Assembly: GCF_002056795.1 (NCBI RefSeq)
Contig: NZ_CP020104.1
Coordinates: 3,049,001 to 3,113,000, forward strand
DNA length: 64,000 nucleotides
Direction of reading: 5' to 3'
Origin: Spirosoma aerolatum
GTDB lineage: Bacteria; Bacteroidota; Bacteroidia; Cytophagales; Spirosomataceae
Position 1 is the first letter of the stretch; each line of letters opens with the position of its first letter. The notes beneath the pieces were generated by a model. That model ran no database searches. It saw only the letters and a program-made list of their open reading frames with translations, and had not been told where the DNA came from. The position numbers were made by a program, and so were the translations under genes. Positions 27,898-38,479 of this stretch are shown here, one piece after another.

Positions 27898-28569
27898 TTA
27901 GGCCATCATCGGTAAACTACTGGCTTTTAGCTGACGGATCGCTTCAACAGGGTCTGCTGATCGGAATACGGAATTGCCGGCTACCAGTATATCGGCACCA
28001 GCCTTCACCAGCGCCTGAGCGTTCTGTTCGCCTACTCCACCATCGATTTCAATTAGGGCTGTTGAGCCAGAGGCCGTCAATAATTGGTTTAACTTTGCTA
28101 CTTTCTGAAGAGTATGGGGAATAAAGGTCTGGCCGCCAAAACCGGGATTGACCGACATGATGAGTACCACGTCGATCTGTTCCAGTACATCCTCCAGCCC
28201 GCTAACAGGTGTGTGAGGGTTTAAGGCAACTCCAGCCCGACACCCAAGCTCCCGAATGCGAGTCAGGGTACGGTGGAGGTGCGTACAGGCTTCGTAATGA
28301 ACATGGATAACAGATGCTCCCCCTTCGGCAAAGGCTTCGAGGTAGCGTTCGGGCTGGGTAATCATTAGGTGAACATCCAGGGGTTTCTGGCAGTAGGTGC
28401 GGGCAACCTCCAGCAGTGGAAAACCAAATGAAATATTGGGCACAAACAAACCATCCATGACATCGAAATGTAGGTAATCGGCTTCGCTGCGGTTCACCAG
28501 CTCCAGTTCTTTTTGCAGGTTTGCAAAGTCAGCAGCCAGTAGCGAAGGGGCAATCGAAGGCGAATTCAT
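27898..28569 (-). CDS. rpe: Ribulose-phosphate 3-epimerase
   Basis: 223 residues from the ATG of MNSPSIAPSLLAADFAN, which matches the conserved family N-terminus; the frame extends 18 codons further but those residues (MLNHFFFNELIV) do not fit. Metal and catalytic motifs are present: HFDVMDGLFVPNISFG, VHLMI, the MSVNPGFGGQTF phosphate loop and IEIDGGVG. It interconverts ribulose 5-phosphate and xylulose 5-phosphate in the pentose phosphate pathway. It also makes the xylulose 5-phosphate that a transketolase would use. Placed upstream of the GH13 gene on the same strand with a 54-base gap. Confidence 0.95.
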   Translation of the reverse strand: MNSPSIAPSLLAADFANLQKELELVNRSEADYLHFDVMDGLFVPNISFGFPLLEVARTYCQKPLDVHLMITQPERYLEAFAEGGASVIHVHYEACTHLHRTLTRIRELGCRAGVALNPHTPVSGLEDVLEQIDVVLIMSVNPGFGGQTFIPHTLQKVAKLNQLLTASGSTALIEIDGGVGEQNAQALVKAGADILVAGNSVFRSADPVEAIRQLKASSLPMMA

Positions 28570-28715
28570 GGTTGTTTGTGCGTTCAGAACAATCAATTCG
28601 TTGAAAAAGAAATGATTAAGCAAAGGCCTGTACCAATACTCAATTTTTTTATCCTGTAAAACTAAGTTTTTTTGCTTGAACGAGGAAACAAACCCAATAT
28701 TGCCAGCCAGTCGTC

Positions 28716-30986
<2,271 letters not shown>

Positions 30987-31173
30987 AGTCTATTGAATGG
31001 TTGGGTTAGATAATTTGTGAAATTGCTTTAGTGAGGAAACCTATCAGTGAACCTGTTTTTGACTTTTTGAAAAGAAGAACTTGCGATTACCTCTTACCTG
31101 TAAATGACAAAAAAGCTACAGAAATAAAAGGTTAAACAGATTTAATATGAACTATTTCGCAAGCAAATTCCCG

Positions 31174-31181
31174 TAACTTTG
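31174..31181 (+). promoter_or_regulatory. Possible -7 box of dapA promoter
   Basis: TAACTTTG fits TAnnTTTG and lies 25 bases before the dapA ATG, a sensible spacing for a short leader. A matching -33 TTTG is not clear, so this rests on one element only. Confidence 0.35.
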
Positions 31182-31206
31182 TCTTTCTAAAATACTGTTT
31201 CCGCTA

Positions 31207-32106
31207 ATGGATACTAAATTCCATGGGGTCGGTGTTGCTATCGTGACACCTTTCAATGCCGACCATTCTATTGATTTCGACGGTTTTGGCCGCGTTATCC
31301 GACACATCTCCGATGGAGGAGTGCGTTATGTTGTCCTTCAGGGCACCACGGGTGAATCGCCTACGGTGACGAAGAAAGAAAAAGCCCAGTTGCTGCAATA
31401 CCTGAAGGAAAACAACCCAAAGAAGCTTCCGATCGTGTATGGGGTTGGCGGCAACGTGACCGCCGATGTCGTAGCGGGAATGAAAGATATTGACTTCGAG
31501 GGTGTCGATGCTATCCTGTCGGTTTGCCCATACTATAATAAACCTGGTAAACGCGGAGTAATCGAACATTTTACCCGTATTGCCGATGCGTGCCCTGTAC
31601 CCGTTATTCTGTATAATATTCCCTTCCGAACGGGCATCAATATGTCGGCTGAGACGATTGTTGAACTGGCACAGCATCCAAACATTATTGGTGTGAAAGA
31701 AGCGTCCTGCGTGATTGAGCAGTGCATGGAAATTGTTCGGGACAAGCCCAATGATTTTCTATTGATTTCGGGCGACGATGTCCAGGGCGTACCCATTATC
31801 AGCATTGGCGGAGTAGGGGTTATGTCGGTGATTGCCAACGCATTCCCGGCTCGTTTCTCTGCTATGATCGACGCGGCTCTACAGGGTGATTTTGCTTTTG
31901 CGCAAAAAGAACTGGGCCATTTCCTGCGTATCGATCCATTGCTGTATGAAGAAGGAAATCCGGTGGGGGTGAAAAATCTTATGGAAATTCTGGGGCTGAT
32001 TTCGGCCGAGGTTCGTCTGCCTCTGATGAAAGCTTCCGATGACCTGAGCGAACGCCAGCGTGCTGTTCTTCAGCGTGATGGGCTGCTGGAATTAGTGACC
32101 CAGTAA
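31207..32106 (+). CDS. dapA: 4-hydroxy-tetrahydrodipicolinate synthase
   Basis: 299 residues, a (beta/alpha)8 aldolase. Motifs: GTTGESPTVTKKEK (substrate carboxylate loop), YNIPFRTG with the active-site Tyr, and IIGVKEAS with the Schiff-base Lys. It condenses pyruvate with aspartate semialdehyde, the committed step to lysine and meso-diaminopimelate for peptidoglycan. Monocistronic: preceded by 220 bases with a -7-like box and followed by a strong bidirectional hairpin terminator. Confidence 0.95.
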   Translation: MDTKFHGVGVAIVTPFNADHSIDFDGFGRVIRHISDGGVRYVVLQGTTGESPTVTKKEKAQLLQYLKENNPKKLPIVYGVGGNVTADVVAGMKDIDFEGVDAILSVCPYYNKPGKRGVIEHFTRIADACPVPVILYNIPFRTGINMSAETIVELAQHPNIIGVKEASCVIEQCMEIVRDKPNDFLLISGDDVQGVPIISIGGVGVMSVIANAFPARFSAMIDAALQGDFAFAQKELGHFLRIDPLLYEEGNPVGVKNLMEILGLISAEVRLPLMKASDDLSERQRAVLQRDGLLELVTQ

Positions 32107-32117
32107 CAGGTTGATAA

Positions 32118-32164
32118 CAATCAAAAAAGCTCGCCTGAATCCTTCGGGCGAGCTTTTTTGATTG
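32118..32164. terminator. Bidirectional intrinsic terminator
   Basis: Perfect 18-bp stem (32118-32135 with 32147-32164) with an 11-base loop; the GC core GCTCGCC/GGCGAGC is flanked by A6 and T6 tracts, so it can end transcripts from both dapA and the convergent small lipoprotein gene. Confidence 0.9.
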
Positions 32165-32179
32165 TTAATGAATTAACGG

Positions 32180-32368
32180 TTATCGACTTCCGCCACCAAA
32201 TAACTTCGATACTAACCAGATAACCACACCGATACCGGCAATAACAAGAATAGCTCCAGTCCAGGCGCCCGCTTTAAAAATTTCGCCAATCGCTTCGCAA
32301 CTGGTCAGAAAGAAGGTAAGAAACAAGGCCACCAGGGCTACGGGCAAAATGCGCAACAGGGTTTTCAT
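32180..32368 (-). CDS. Small lipoprotein-like membrane protein
   Basis: 62 residues from the ATG of MKTLLRILPVALVALF; a longer frame to 32437 adds 23 residues that look untranslated. The sequence has a signal-like helix ending in FFLTSC (Cys22 as possible lipidated residue), then AIGEIFKAGAWTG and a second hydrophobic helix (AILVIAGIGVVIWLVSKLF) with a short glycine-rich tail. Similar tiny two-part proteins are widespread in Bacteroidota, and their role is unknown to me. Shares the terminator at 32118 with dapA. Confidence 0.65.
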   Translation of the reverse strand: MKTLLRILPVALVALFLTFFLTSCEAIGEIFKAGAWTGAILVIAGIGVVIWLVSKLFGGGSR

Positions 32369-32465
32369 AACGTTTACAAATTTTAGTGTAGCTGTTTTAA
32401 GCTTCGCTTTTTGAACGATTGCCTGATTAACTAACACAAATTCAGTTTGTTTAAAACCCAGCCTG

Positions 32466-34679
32466 TTACAGATTCCACCAGTACGTCCACTTCAGGACCA
32501 GCGCCCGGTTTTTAACCGAAAAGAAACCCGGTACATCCTGCCCAATCTGCGCTGAATTGGGTAAATAATTATCTGTATAGACCAGGAAAAAGTCCGATGC
32601 AGGCTTGTACCGCCATTGAATCCGGGCGTTCACATTCATGTTTTTCTGCTGCTCATTATATTGGACAAACGTAGTTAGATACAGCGTATTGGTAAGGGTA
32701 AGGTCAAAACGAGGGCTGACCAGCCAGAACGTTGTCCGGGCCCAGGGTTGTGGTAACCGGATATCGTTATAACTTAAGCTAGCCGCCAGACTTACGTAGG
32801 GCTGTATGCGATACCCCAGATCGGCTGTCAGATTCAGGCGGGTACCGTTGGCATAATAACCACCGTAGCGACTCGAAAATCCATATGTGAATACACTTTG
32901 GGGTTTCGAATCAAAATCGGTGCCCCAGGCTGTCCAGTAGTGTTCGGTGCCAGTCGCCAGCGTTTCCCGGCCCGTGTTGGTCGGGTCGAAAGGTTGCAGG
33001 AGCCGTACATAATCCGTAGCTACCCAAGCCGTAAAAACACTTCGGCTACGGAAGGTGATGGCGTAGCTTAACACACTTTCGTTGTCGCTTTGCTTCCAGG
33101 CAGGATCGAAAAAATAAGTAGAGGTAAGGAGCGGTCCGTGATTCAGAACGCTACTGCCCGTTGGCAGAAAGGTGTAGCCAAGCGTGGCCATTCCTCGCTG
33201 ATAACCAATGCGTGGAACATACCCCGCTTCGGCCGTATAATTTTTGCCGACCGACTCCACCTGACCGCCAATGAGCCATCGACGGCTGGTGTATTGCAAA
33301 TTCCCGGCATAAACAGCATCGTTGCCCGAGTGATCCGGACTGAACGATTTAACGTATAAGGCTTTTCCCGTCCAGAGGTTATTAGCCGATGCCAGATTGT
33401 ATTCGAGACCGAAGTTACGGTTGTAGCGTGAATACAAAGGTTTATTGGCTTCGGGCTGATAGGAAAGTGATTCTTTATTGACAAACATCAGCCCAATATT
33501 CGACCGGGCAAAGATTCGACGTTGCAGGGCTACGACGGCGAAATTTTGCGCTGGTAAGCCCGTGTCATCGACCTTGCCCGTTTGCATGTCCATGACACCC
33601 ATGCGCCAGTCTTTGTTGAGCTTGCCACTAAGCCGGGCACCAAACCGAATCGGTACTCCTCCCAGCCCAATCCGGCGGCTGAAAAAAGGTCGGATGGTAG
33701 CATAGCCGAAGTTGGTAAACTGATCGCCATTTTCCAGAAAGAACTGCCGTTTTTCGGGGAAGAATAGCTCATACCGATCAAGGTTAGTTACTTGCTGATC
33801 AACATCCACTTGCGAGAAATCGGGATTGACGGTCAGGTCCAGATTGAGCGAAGAGGTAACGGCCACTTTGGCATCCAGTCCGGCATCGAATCGGCTGCTG
33901 GTCGGGGTGTTGTTCTGGTAATCTCGTGTGATGCCCGTAAGCGCATACGGAATAATGGAAATATTAGGGCCGGGTTGTGGAGGAGGCTGGTCCCAGATCA
34001 GCACCCCGGTCAGCGCCAGCGAAGCCGTTGGGAATTGCCGTTGGATGGGTGTCCAGGATGATTTTTCGGTGGTTTTTAGATCCTGCCGACTGAAGTTGAT
34101 TCCCCAGCGGGTGATTCCTTTTTTGTATCGGATGGTTTTGAAGGGAATCGCCAGCTCGAGTACGTAACGATCAGCGTAGTTTTTAACGACGGAGTGCCAT
34201 TTGTTATCCCAGCTTAAATTGGCTTTGCCTCCTTCGTATAACAAACCATCCCATTGGGCTCCGGCGGCATTGGTGCCAAACGTAAATCCATTGGTCTGAT
34301 CGTCGAAGGTGTCCATGAAAAAAATGAAGTTGTCATTTTTAACAAAAGCCCAGTCGCGACGGAGCGATTCAACCATATACGGGCCTTCTACGTATCCATG
34401 ATAACAAATGGCGCTCAGATAGATATTATGATCATCGTAGGTCATTCGAACATCCGTCCGAACGCGGGCACGACTGGTATCCATCGGGAGGACCATCCAG
34501 AAATTAGTGGCGACTTCGGCCGCTTGCCAGGCGGCTTCTTCAACTAGACCATCGACGGTAATGGGTGACGAAGCTCGATTGATATGAAGCTGATAGCTTT
34601 CGTTTTTCTTCTGAGCCAGCAGGATCGTTTGACAGAATAAACAGCAGGAAACGGCAAGAATAATGGAGAATTTCACCAA
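32466..34679 (-). CDS. CBM9-like / DUF5916 outer-membrane protein
   Basis: 737 residues. Signal peptide (about 1-22), then a carbohydrate-binding family 9-like domain (about 30-235) with ITVDGLVEEAAWQAAEV, VRMTYDDHNIYLSA and FMDTFDDQTNGFTFG, followed by a DUF5916 beta-barrel-like region ending in aromatic strands. The motifs NPDFSQVDVDQQ and ELFFPEKRQFFLENGDQF are hallmarks of DUF5916. Such proteins are expected in the outer membrane of Bacteroidota, and their function is not established; sugar or peptide uptake and hydrolase partnering have been proposed. Single gene, with a -7-like box 32 bases upstream of its start. Confidence 0.88.
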   Translation of the reverse strand: MVKFSIILAVSCCLFCQTILLAQKKNESYQLHINRASSPITVDGLVEEAAWQAAEVATNFWMVLPMDTSRARVRTDVRMTYDDHNIYLSAICYHGYVEGPYMVESLRRDWAFVKNDNFIFFMDTFDDQTNGFTFGTNAAGAQWDGLLYEGGKANLSWDNKWHSVVKNYADRYVLELAIPFKTIRYKKGITRWGINFSRQDLKTTEKSSWTPIQRQFPTASLALTGVLIWDQPPPQPGPNISIIPYALTGITRDYQNNTPTSSRFDAGLDAKVAVTSSLNLDLTVNPDFSQVDVDQQVTNLDRYELFFPEKRQFFLENGDQFTNFGYATIRPFFSRRIGLGGVPIRFGARLSGKLNKDWRMGVMDMQTGKVDDTGLPAQNFAVVALQRRIFARSNIGLMFVNKESLSYQPEANKPLYSRYNRNFGLEYNLASANNLWTGKALYVKSFSPDHSGNDAVYAGNLQYTSRRWLIGGQVESVGKNYTAEAGYVPRIGYQRGMATLGYTFLPTGSSVLNHGPLLTSTYFFDPAWKQSDNESVLSYAITFRSRSVFTAWVATDYVRLLQPFDPTNTGRETLATGTEHYWTAWGTDFDSKPQSVFTYGFSSRYGGYYANGTRLNLTADLGYRIQPYVSLAASLSYNDIRLPQPWARTTFWLVSPRFDLTLTNTLYLTTFVQYNEQQKNMNVNARIQWRYKPASDFFLVYTDNYLPNSAQIGQDVPGFFSVKNRALVLKWTYWWNL

Positions 34680-34710
34680 ATGAACGCTTTATAGGCTTTG
34701 AACATAAAAG

Positions 34711-34718
34711 CAAAGATA
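34711..34718 (-). promoter_or_regulatory. Possible -7 box of the DUF5916 gene promoter
   Basis: TATCTTTG on the minus strand matches TAnnTTTG and lies about 31 bases before the start codon at 34679. The -33 element is not recognisable. Confidence 0.35.
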
Positions 34719-34797
34719 AGCCCCATTTATACCGTTCGATGCTGGAGGATTGCAGCGAGGATAATTAGCGTTGACACGCAGATACAATGCCTATAAA

Positions 34798-34831
34798 GAA
34801 GGCGCAGTGATTATGTATCCATTGCGCCTTC
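34798..34831 (-). terminator. Hairpin terminator after the acidic small protein gene
   Basis: GAAGGCGCA at 34798-34806 pairs with TGCGCCTTC at 34823-34831, extended by a further near-match (GTG/CAT). It sits just 3' of the minus-strand stop at 34855. Confidence 0.6.
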
Positions 34832-34854
34832 ATAAGTTGGTTTGGATCACTCGT

Positions 34855-35139
34855 CTACGAAGGAAGTTCGTCGGTCAGGCTGGGGTCTGGTTCGGTACCA
34901 TCGTTATTACCCAGCGAATCGTCGTTGCCAAACGAATCTTCATCCACTTCCATGTTGGGGCTTCCCGAGGGCTTCCCTTTTCCGTCGGGACCACTATCGA
35001 CTTTACCAATTAAATCCGTCGGATTGTAGTCTTCGTTGAGCATAATGCTTTCATCGGGCGTTTGGGCAGGGCCTTCTGTCTCCGGGCTAAAGGTTTGAGA
35101 CTGTTTCTTTAGCATGGCATCCTGATTGACGTTTTCCAT
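34855..35139 (-). CDS. Small acidic disordered protein, unknown
   Basis: 94 residues, strongly acidic and rich in Asp, Asn, Gly, Ser and Pro (for example EDSFGNDDSLGNNDGTEPDP), with no hydrophobic core and no signal peptide, so probably intrinsically disordered. I do not recognise a family. The reading frame is supported by its clear stop, the downstream hairpin and its closeness to the next gene upstream (31 bases after the stop at 35171), which suggests a two-gene transcript. Confidence 0.55.
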   Translation of the reverse strand: MENVNQDAMLKKQSQTFSPETEGPAQTPDESIMLNEDYNPTDLIGKVDSGPDGKGKPSGSPNMEVDEDSFGNDDSLGNNDGTEPDPSLTDELPS

Positions 35140-35170
35140 GAGTGCGGTTGGTTTTAAGGTTCAATTTAGG

Positions 35171-35608
35171 CTACCCTTTTGTAAATAATTCCCATAGTTG
35201 TTGGTAGAGTTTACCCGCGTACTTTTTTACGTCCCGGTGCGATGCATGGATCGTGAAGGGCGAAAACGAGTTAACAGCTGTTTCCAGCGGTTCGATCCGA
35301 ATAGTACGACCCGTAGTCCAGACGCCGGCTAACCGACGAACCGACCCCGTTAGTCGTACACCTGCATCCAGCAAATCAACCTGGCAGGTTTCAGGGTATT
35401 CTGTTGCCGATACCTGCTGCGAAAAGCGTTCTAACTGACTGGCATCGAACCACGACAACGTCGGAATATGGACATCCGTGAAGCGATCACTACGGCACAA
35501 AAAACGTAGGGACAGCAACGAAGGACCGGAGGAGCGTTGAGCGGAAACCTGTACGTCGAGAACTTCCAGTGGTGAGCGCTCCGAAGAAGTAGCGAATTCT
35601 ATGTTCAT
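35171..35608 (-). CDS. Hypothetical soluble protein
   Basis: 145 residues without signal peptide or membrane segment. Alternating strands such as VLDVQVSAQRSSG, LSLRFLCRSD, CQVDLLDAGVRLTGSV and TIRIEPLE suggest a beta-rich fold with a C-terminal helix (KKYAGKLYQQLWELF). No family recognised. Followed by the small acidic protein gene on the same strand, and separated from the SDR gene upstream by a 14-bp hairpin. Confidence 0.6.
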   Translation of the reverse strand: MNIEFATSSERSPLEVLDVQVSAQRSSGPSLLSLRFLCRSDRFTDVHIPTLSWFDASQLERFSQQVSATEYPETCQVDLLDAGVRLTGSVRRLAGVWTTGRTIRIEPLETAVNSFSPFTIHASHRDVKKYAGKLYQQLWELFTKG

Positions 35609-35630
35609 GGTTGATGAAGATTACCAGATG

Positions 35631-35665
35631 GCCGAACGATGCCCATTAATCGGGCATCGTTCGGC
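35631..35665. terminator. Strong intergenic hairpin
   Basis: GCCGAACGATGCCC at 35631-35644 pairs perfectly with 35652-35665 around a 7-base loop; a T-rich run follows on the plus side only. It lies between the SDR stop (35731) and the start at 35608, both minus strand, so it may be a terminator or a processing hairpin for the SDR transcript. Confidence 0.6.
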
Positions 35666-35730
35666 TGTTTTTATTAACATTCTATTAACTCCGCAAAGGT
35701 GATGATGTTTTCGATTTGTATACAGCGTAG

Positions 35731-36480
35731 TTATACGTAAATCATCTTACGGGTCATACCACCGTCAACCACAAAGTTTTGGCCTGTAATAAAACTATTT
35801 TCCGGGGCAATCAAAAAGAGAATCATACGGGCAATATCGTCGGCCTGACCCACCCGGCCGGCCGGGTGCTGGCTGTGATCTTCCGGGCGAAGCTCATCTG
35901 ACTTGGCCTTCGCTTTTTTCTTTAAAGCCGATACATCGACCCAGCCAGGACTAATGGCATTGACGCGTATGTCGGGTCCGAGGCTAACGGCCAGCGAATG
36001 GGTAAGCGCCAGAATCCCCCCCTTACTGGCGGAATAGGCAAATGTGTCGGGTTCCGACTGGAAAGCGCGGGTCGACGCCATATTGATGATACTCCCTTTT
36101 TGTTGGGCCAGATAGGGTGAAAGATGTTTGGCACATAAGAAAGCTCCGGTCAGATTTGTCCCGATCACCCGATTCCATTCGTCGAGGGTAAATTTGTCGA
36201 GGGGTTTTTCAATCATAATGGCCGCATTGTTGATGAGGGCGTCGATCTGGCCAAAATGATTTATGGTTTGTTCGGCAGCTTTTCGGACGTTGGTTTCACT
36301 CGAAACGTCGCAGGAAATGAATAAGATCTGTGCCGATGAGGCTTTAAAGGCTTCGCGCAGTTCCGCCAGCGCGTCGGTGTCGGCTTCCCAGATGGCTACC
36401 CGATAACCATGAGTGAGTAAATATTGGGTTGTAACGCGGCCAATTCCCTGGCCTCCTCCTGTGATGATAGCTGTTCTCAT
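35731..36480 (-). CDS. Short-chain dehydrogenase/reductase
   Basis: 249 residues, classical SDR. TGGGQGIGRV is the cofactor loop, NNAA follows strand 4, and the catalytic set is Ser in INMAST with Tyr and Lys in YSASKGG. NAISPGWVD and the C-terminal FITGQNFVVDGGMT are usual for the FabG-like branch. The Glu after strand 2 (AIWEADTD) favours NAD(H). It probably oxidises a sugar or hydroxy acid; the aldolase and GntP permease genes nearby would fit sugar-acid metabolism, but they lie on the other strand. Substrate unknown. Confidence 0.9.
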   Translation of the reverse strand: MRTAIITGGGQGIGRVTTQYLLTHGYRVAIWEADTDALAELREAFKASSAQILFISCDVSSETNVRKAAEQTINHFGQIDALINNAAIMIEKPLDKFTLDEWNRVIGTNLTGAFLCAKHLSPYLAQQKGSIINMASTRAFQSEPDTFAYSASKGGILALTHSLAVSLGPDIRVNAISPGWVDVSALKKKAKAKSDELRPEDHSQHPAGRVGQADDIARMILFLIAPENSFITGQNFVVDGGMTRKMIYV

Positions 36481-36633
36481 ACAAGCCGGTTAATGTAGTT
36501 GGATGAACCTTTCCAACGAACAAACACATGAAATTGGTAACCGAACCTGGCCGGGAACGGTTAACTTAGGGCGTATCCTTATCGAACGGGACAGGTCGCC
36601 GGATGGATGCCAACCCCGAATTTACCTGATTTC

Positions 36634-37536
36634 ATGCTGCATATTGCCTTTTCGCCGGTCTATCGGCTGCGGTTGCCCGAGGGGCACCGTTTCCCCATGC
36701 TGAAGTACGAATTGATTCATGAGCAACTGCTTTACGAAGGTACCTGCACCGAGGCTAATTTCATGGCTCCAGCTCCTGTTGATGACCATTGGGTACTGGG
36801 TGTTCATACCCCTGAATACGTACAAGCGTTGAAAACATTAACCGTTTCGCCCACCATGATGCGCCGGATTGGTTTTCCGTTAACGCGTGAACTGATTGAA
36901 CGTGAGTGGGTCATTACGCAGGGAACCATCGACTGCACACAGTATGCAAAAACCGATGGTGTTGCCCTCAACATTGCAGGTGGTACCCACCATGCCTATC
37001 CCGATCGGGGCGAGGGGTTTTGTTTGCTAAATGATGTTGGTGTAGCAGCTCACTATCTGCTCGAAACGAACCAGTCGCGAAAAATCGTAGTGATCGATCT
37101 GGATGTGCATCAGGGCAATGGTACCGCCGTTATGTTTCAGCACGAGCCGCGTGTGTTCACATTTAGCATGCATGGGAAAGACAACTATCCGCTCAAAAAA
37201 GAGCAATCAGATCTGGATATTGACCTGCCGACAGGTACTGCCGATGAGCTTTATCTGAACACATTGTATGATACCTTACCAGCTCTGATCCGTCGTGAAC
37301 AGCCTGACTTTCTGTTTTACGTGTCGGGTGTCGATATTCTGGCATCGGATCGGTTAGGAAAGCTGGGGGTGAGCCGGGATGGGTGTCGGGAGCGCGATCA
37401 GTTTGTTTTTGAACAGGCTATCGGGGCCAATTTACCCATTGTCGTTTCGATGGGAGGGGGCTATTCTCCCCGCATCGCCGATATTGTCGAAGCGCACTGC
37501 AATACGTTTCGGCTGGCAGCGAGTTTGTTTTTCTGA
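36634..37536 (+). CDS. Histone-deacetylase-family amidohydrolase
   Basis: 300 residues from MLHIAFSPVY; a frame 9 codons longer exists. The zinc deacetylase motifs are complete: GGTHHAYPDRGEGFCLLND (paired histidines and the FCxxND turn), VIDLDVHQGNGT (zinc Asp and His), YVSGVD (second zinc Asp) and MGGGYSP (transition-state Tyr). Bacterial members deacetylate acetylpolyamines, acetoin-related proteins or other acyl-amides, so an acetylpolyamine substrate is possible; a polyamine gene (aguB) is in the window but distant. Divergent from the SDR gene; the next gene downstream on the same strand follows after element G. Confidence 0.9.
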   Translation: MLHIAFSPVYRLRLPEGHRFPMLKYELIHEQLLYEGTCTEANFMAPAPVDDHWVLGVHTPEYVQALKTLTVSPTMMRRIGFPLTRELIEREWVITQGTIDCTQYAKTDGVALNIAGGTHHAYPDRGEGFCLLNDVGVAAHYLLETNQSRKIVVIDLDVHQGNGTAVMFQHEPRVFTFSMHGKDNYPLKKEQSDLDIDLPTGTADELYLNTLYDTLPALIRREQPDFLFYVSGVDILASDRLGKLGVSRDGCRERDQFVFEQAIGANLPIVVSMGGGYSPRIADIVEAHCNTFRLAASLFF

Positions 37537-37551
37537 TTCAGTCGTATCTTG

Positions 37552-37652
37552 CATACGTAAAGAGTGAAAGAGCGAAAGAGTGAATGAGCGATGAACTTGG
37601 CTACCGTAACTTTCGCTCATTCACTCTTTCGCTCTTTCACTCTTTACGTATG
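37552..37652. repeat. Intergenic word-palindrome G, 40-bp perfect arms (GAAAGAGTGAATGA family)
   Basis: Perfect 40-base arms at 37552-37591 and 37613-37652 with a 21-base loop. Arms are built from GAAAGAG, CGAAAGAG, TGAATGAG words and close with CAT...ATG: the last three bases of the right arm are the start codon of the aldolase gene. In RNA this would be a very stable hairpin sequestering that start. Element H at 42746 shares its words. Confidence 0.9.
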
Positions 37653-38408
37653 AAGCAAAATATTGTCAAAACCCGCCTTAAAAATAACCAGCCTGTATTG
37701 GGTGTTCTTGCCAATAGTACTGATCCAACCATCGCTGAACTCTGTGGCTTTTCGGGGCTCGATTTTTATATGATCGATGGCGAGCACAGCCCCGTTACCA
37801 CGGCCCATGTGCAGGATATTGTACGGGCCTGTGAAGTGAGTGGCATTACGCCATTGGCCCGTGTTCGGAGCAACGATGCCAAATTGATTCTGCAATTTCT
37901 GGATGCGGGAGTTATGGGTATCATGATGCCGGGCGTTCGGACGGTGGTTGAGGCCGAAGCGTTCGTAAAAGCGGTAAAGTATCCGCCTGTAGGAACTAGG
38001 GGATTCGGTATTGTACGGGCCAATGAATACCTGATGGGTACGTTGAATCAGGGTGAGTACGTCGAGTTTGCCAACGAACAACTGCTGGTATTACCTCAGA
38101 TTGAAGACAAAGAAGCCATCGATAACCTTGATGAATTGTTGCAGGTCGAAGGTATTGACGGGTTTGTGATCGGGCCACGCGATCTGGCCATGAGCATGGG
38201 GTATCATGATGGACCCGGTCATGATGAAGTCAAACGAACCATTGCCGGTGTCGTTGATCGTATCCGAAAAGCAGGCCTAATTGTCGGAACCACAGCCGCT
38301 ACCGGCGACCAGGCCAAAGCGTTGATTGATCGGGGCGTTTTATTCTGCCTGAATACAATGTCTGGTCTGCTGAAATCAGCAATTAGTGATTTTATGAAGG
38401 GAAGGTAA
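37650..38408 (+). CDS. HpcH/HpaI-family aldolase
   Basis: 252 residues from the ATG of MKQNIVKTRLKN; an earlier in-frame ATG at 37584 would translate the palindrome (FRSFTLSLFHSL) and is rejected. Motifs: MIDGEHSP with the catalytic His, TPLARV, GVMGIMMPGVRT and GPRDLAMSMGY. These class II, metal-dependent aldolases cleave or make 2-keto-3-deoxy sugar acids or 4-hydroxy-2-oxoacids. With the GntP permease at 39863 it would suit sugar-acid catabolism. The start codon lies inside the arm of element G, and the stop codon inside the arm of element I, so the gene is bracketed by hairpins. Confidence 0.88.
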   Translation: MKQNIVKTRLKNNQPVLGVLANSTDPTIAELCGFSGLDFYMIDGEHSPVTTAHVQDIVRACEVSGITPLARVRSNDAKLILQFLDAGVMGIMMPGVRTVVEAEAFVKAVKYPPVGTRGFGIVRANEYLMGTLNQGEYVEFANEQLLVLPQIEDKEAIDNLDELLQVEGIDGFVIGPRDLAMSMGYHDGPGHDEVKRTIAGVVDRIRKAGLIVGTTAATGDQAKALIDRGVLFCLNTMSGLLKSAISDFMKGR

Positions 38409-38456
38409 CGCGGGTGGAAACCCGCGATGTTGATAATGGGTTTCCACCCGCGTTAC
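38405..38456. repeat. Intergenic word-palindrome I (GGGTGG-AACCCGC family)
   Basis: Perfect 19-bp arms at 38405-38423 and 38438-38456 (GTAACGCGGGTGGAAACCC and complement) with a 14-base loop. The TAA within GTAAC is the stop codon of the aldolase gene. Element J at 50096 is a second copy of the same design. Confidence 0.85.
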
Positions 38457-38479
38457 ACGTCAAGCACGCTACGTTCAGT

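Noticed and set aside
37584..37650. Earlier start for the aldolase
   Set aside because: The additional residues are a translation of the palindrome arm (FTLSLFHSL), and the family N-terminus begins at MKQNIVKTR.
37552..37652. CRISPR-like short repeats
   Set aside because: The repeated words form an inverted repeat, not direct repeats with unique spacers, and no cas gene is present.
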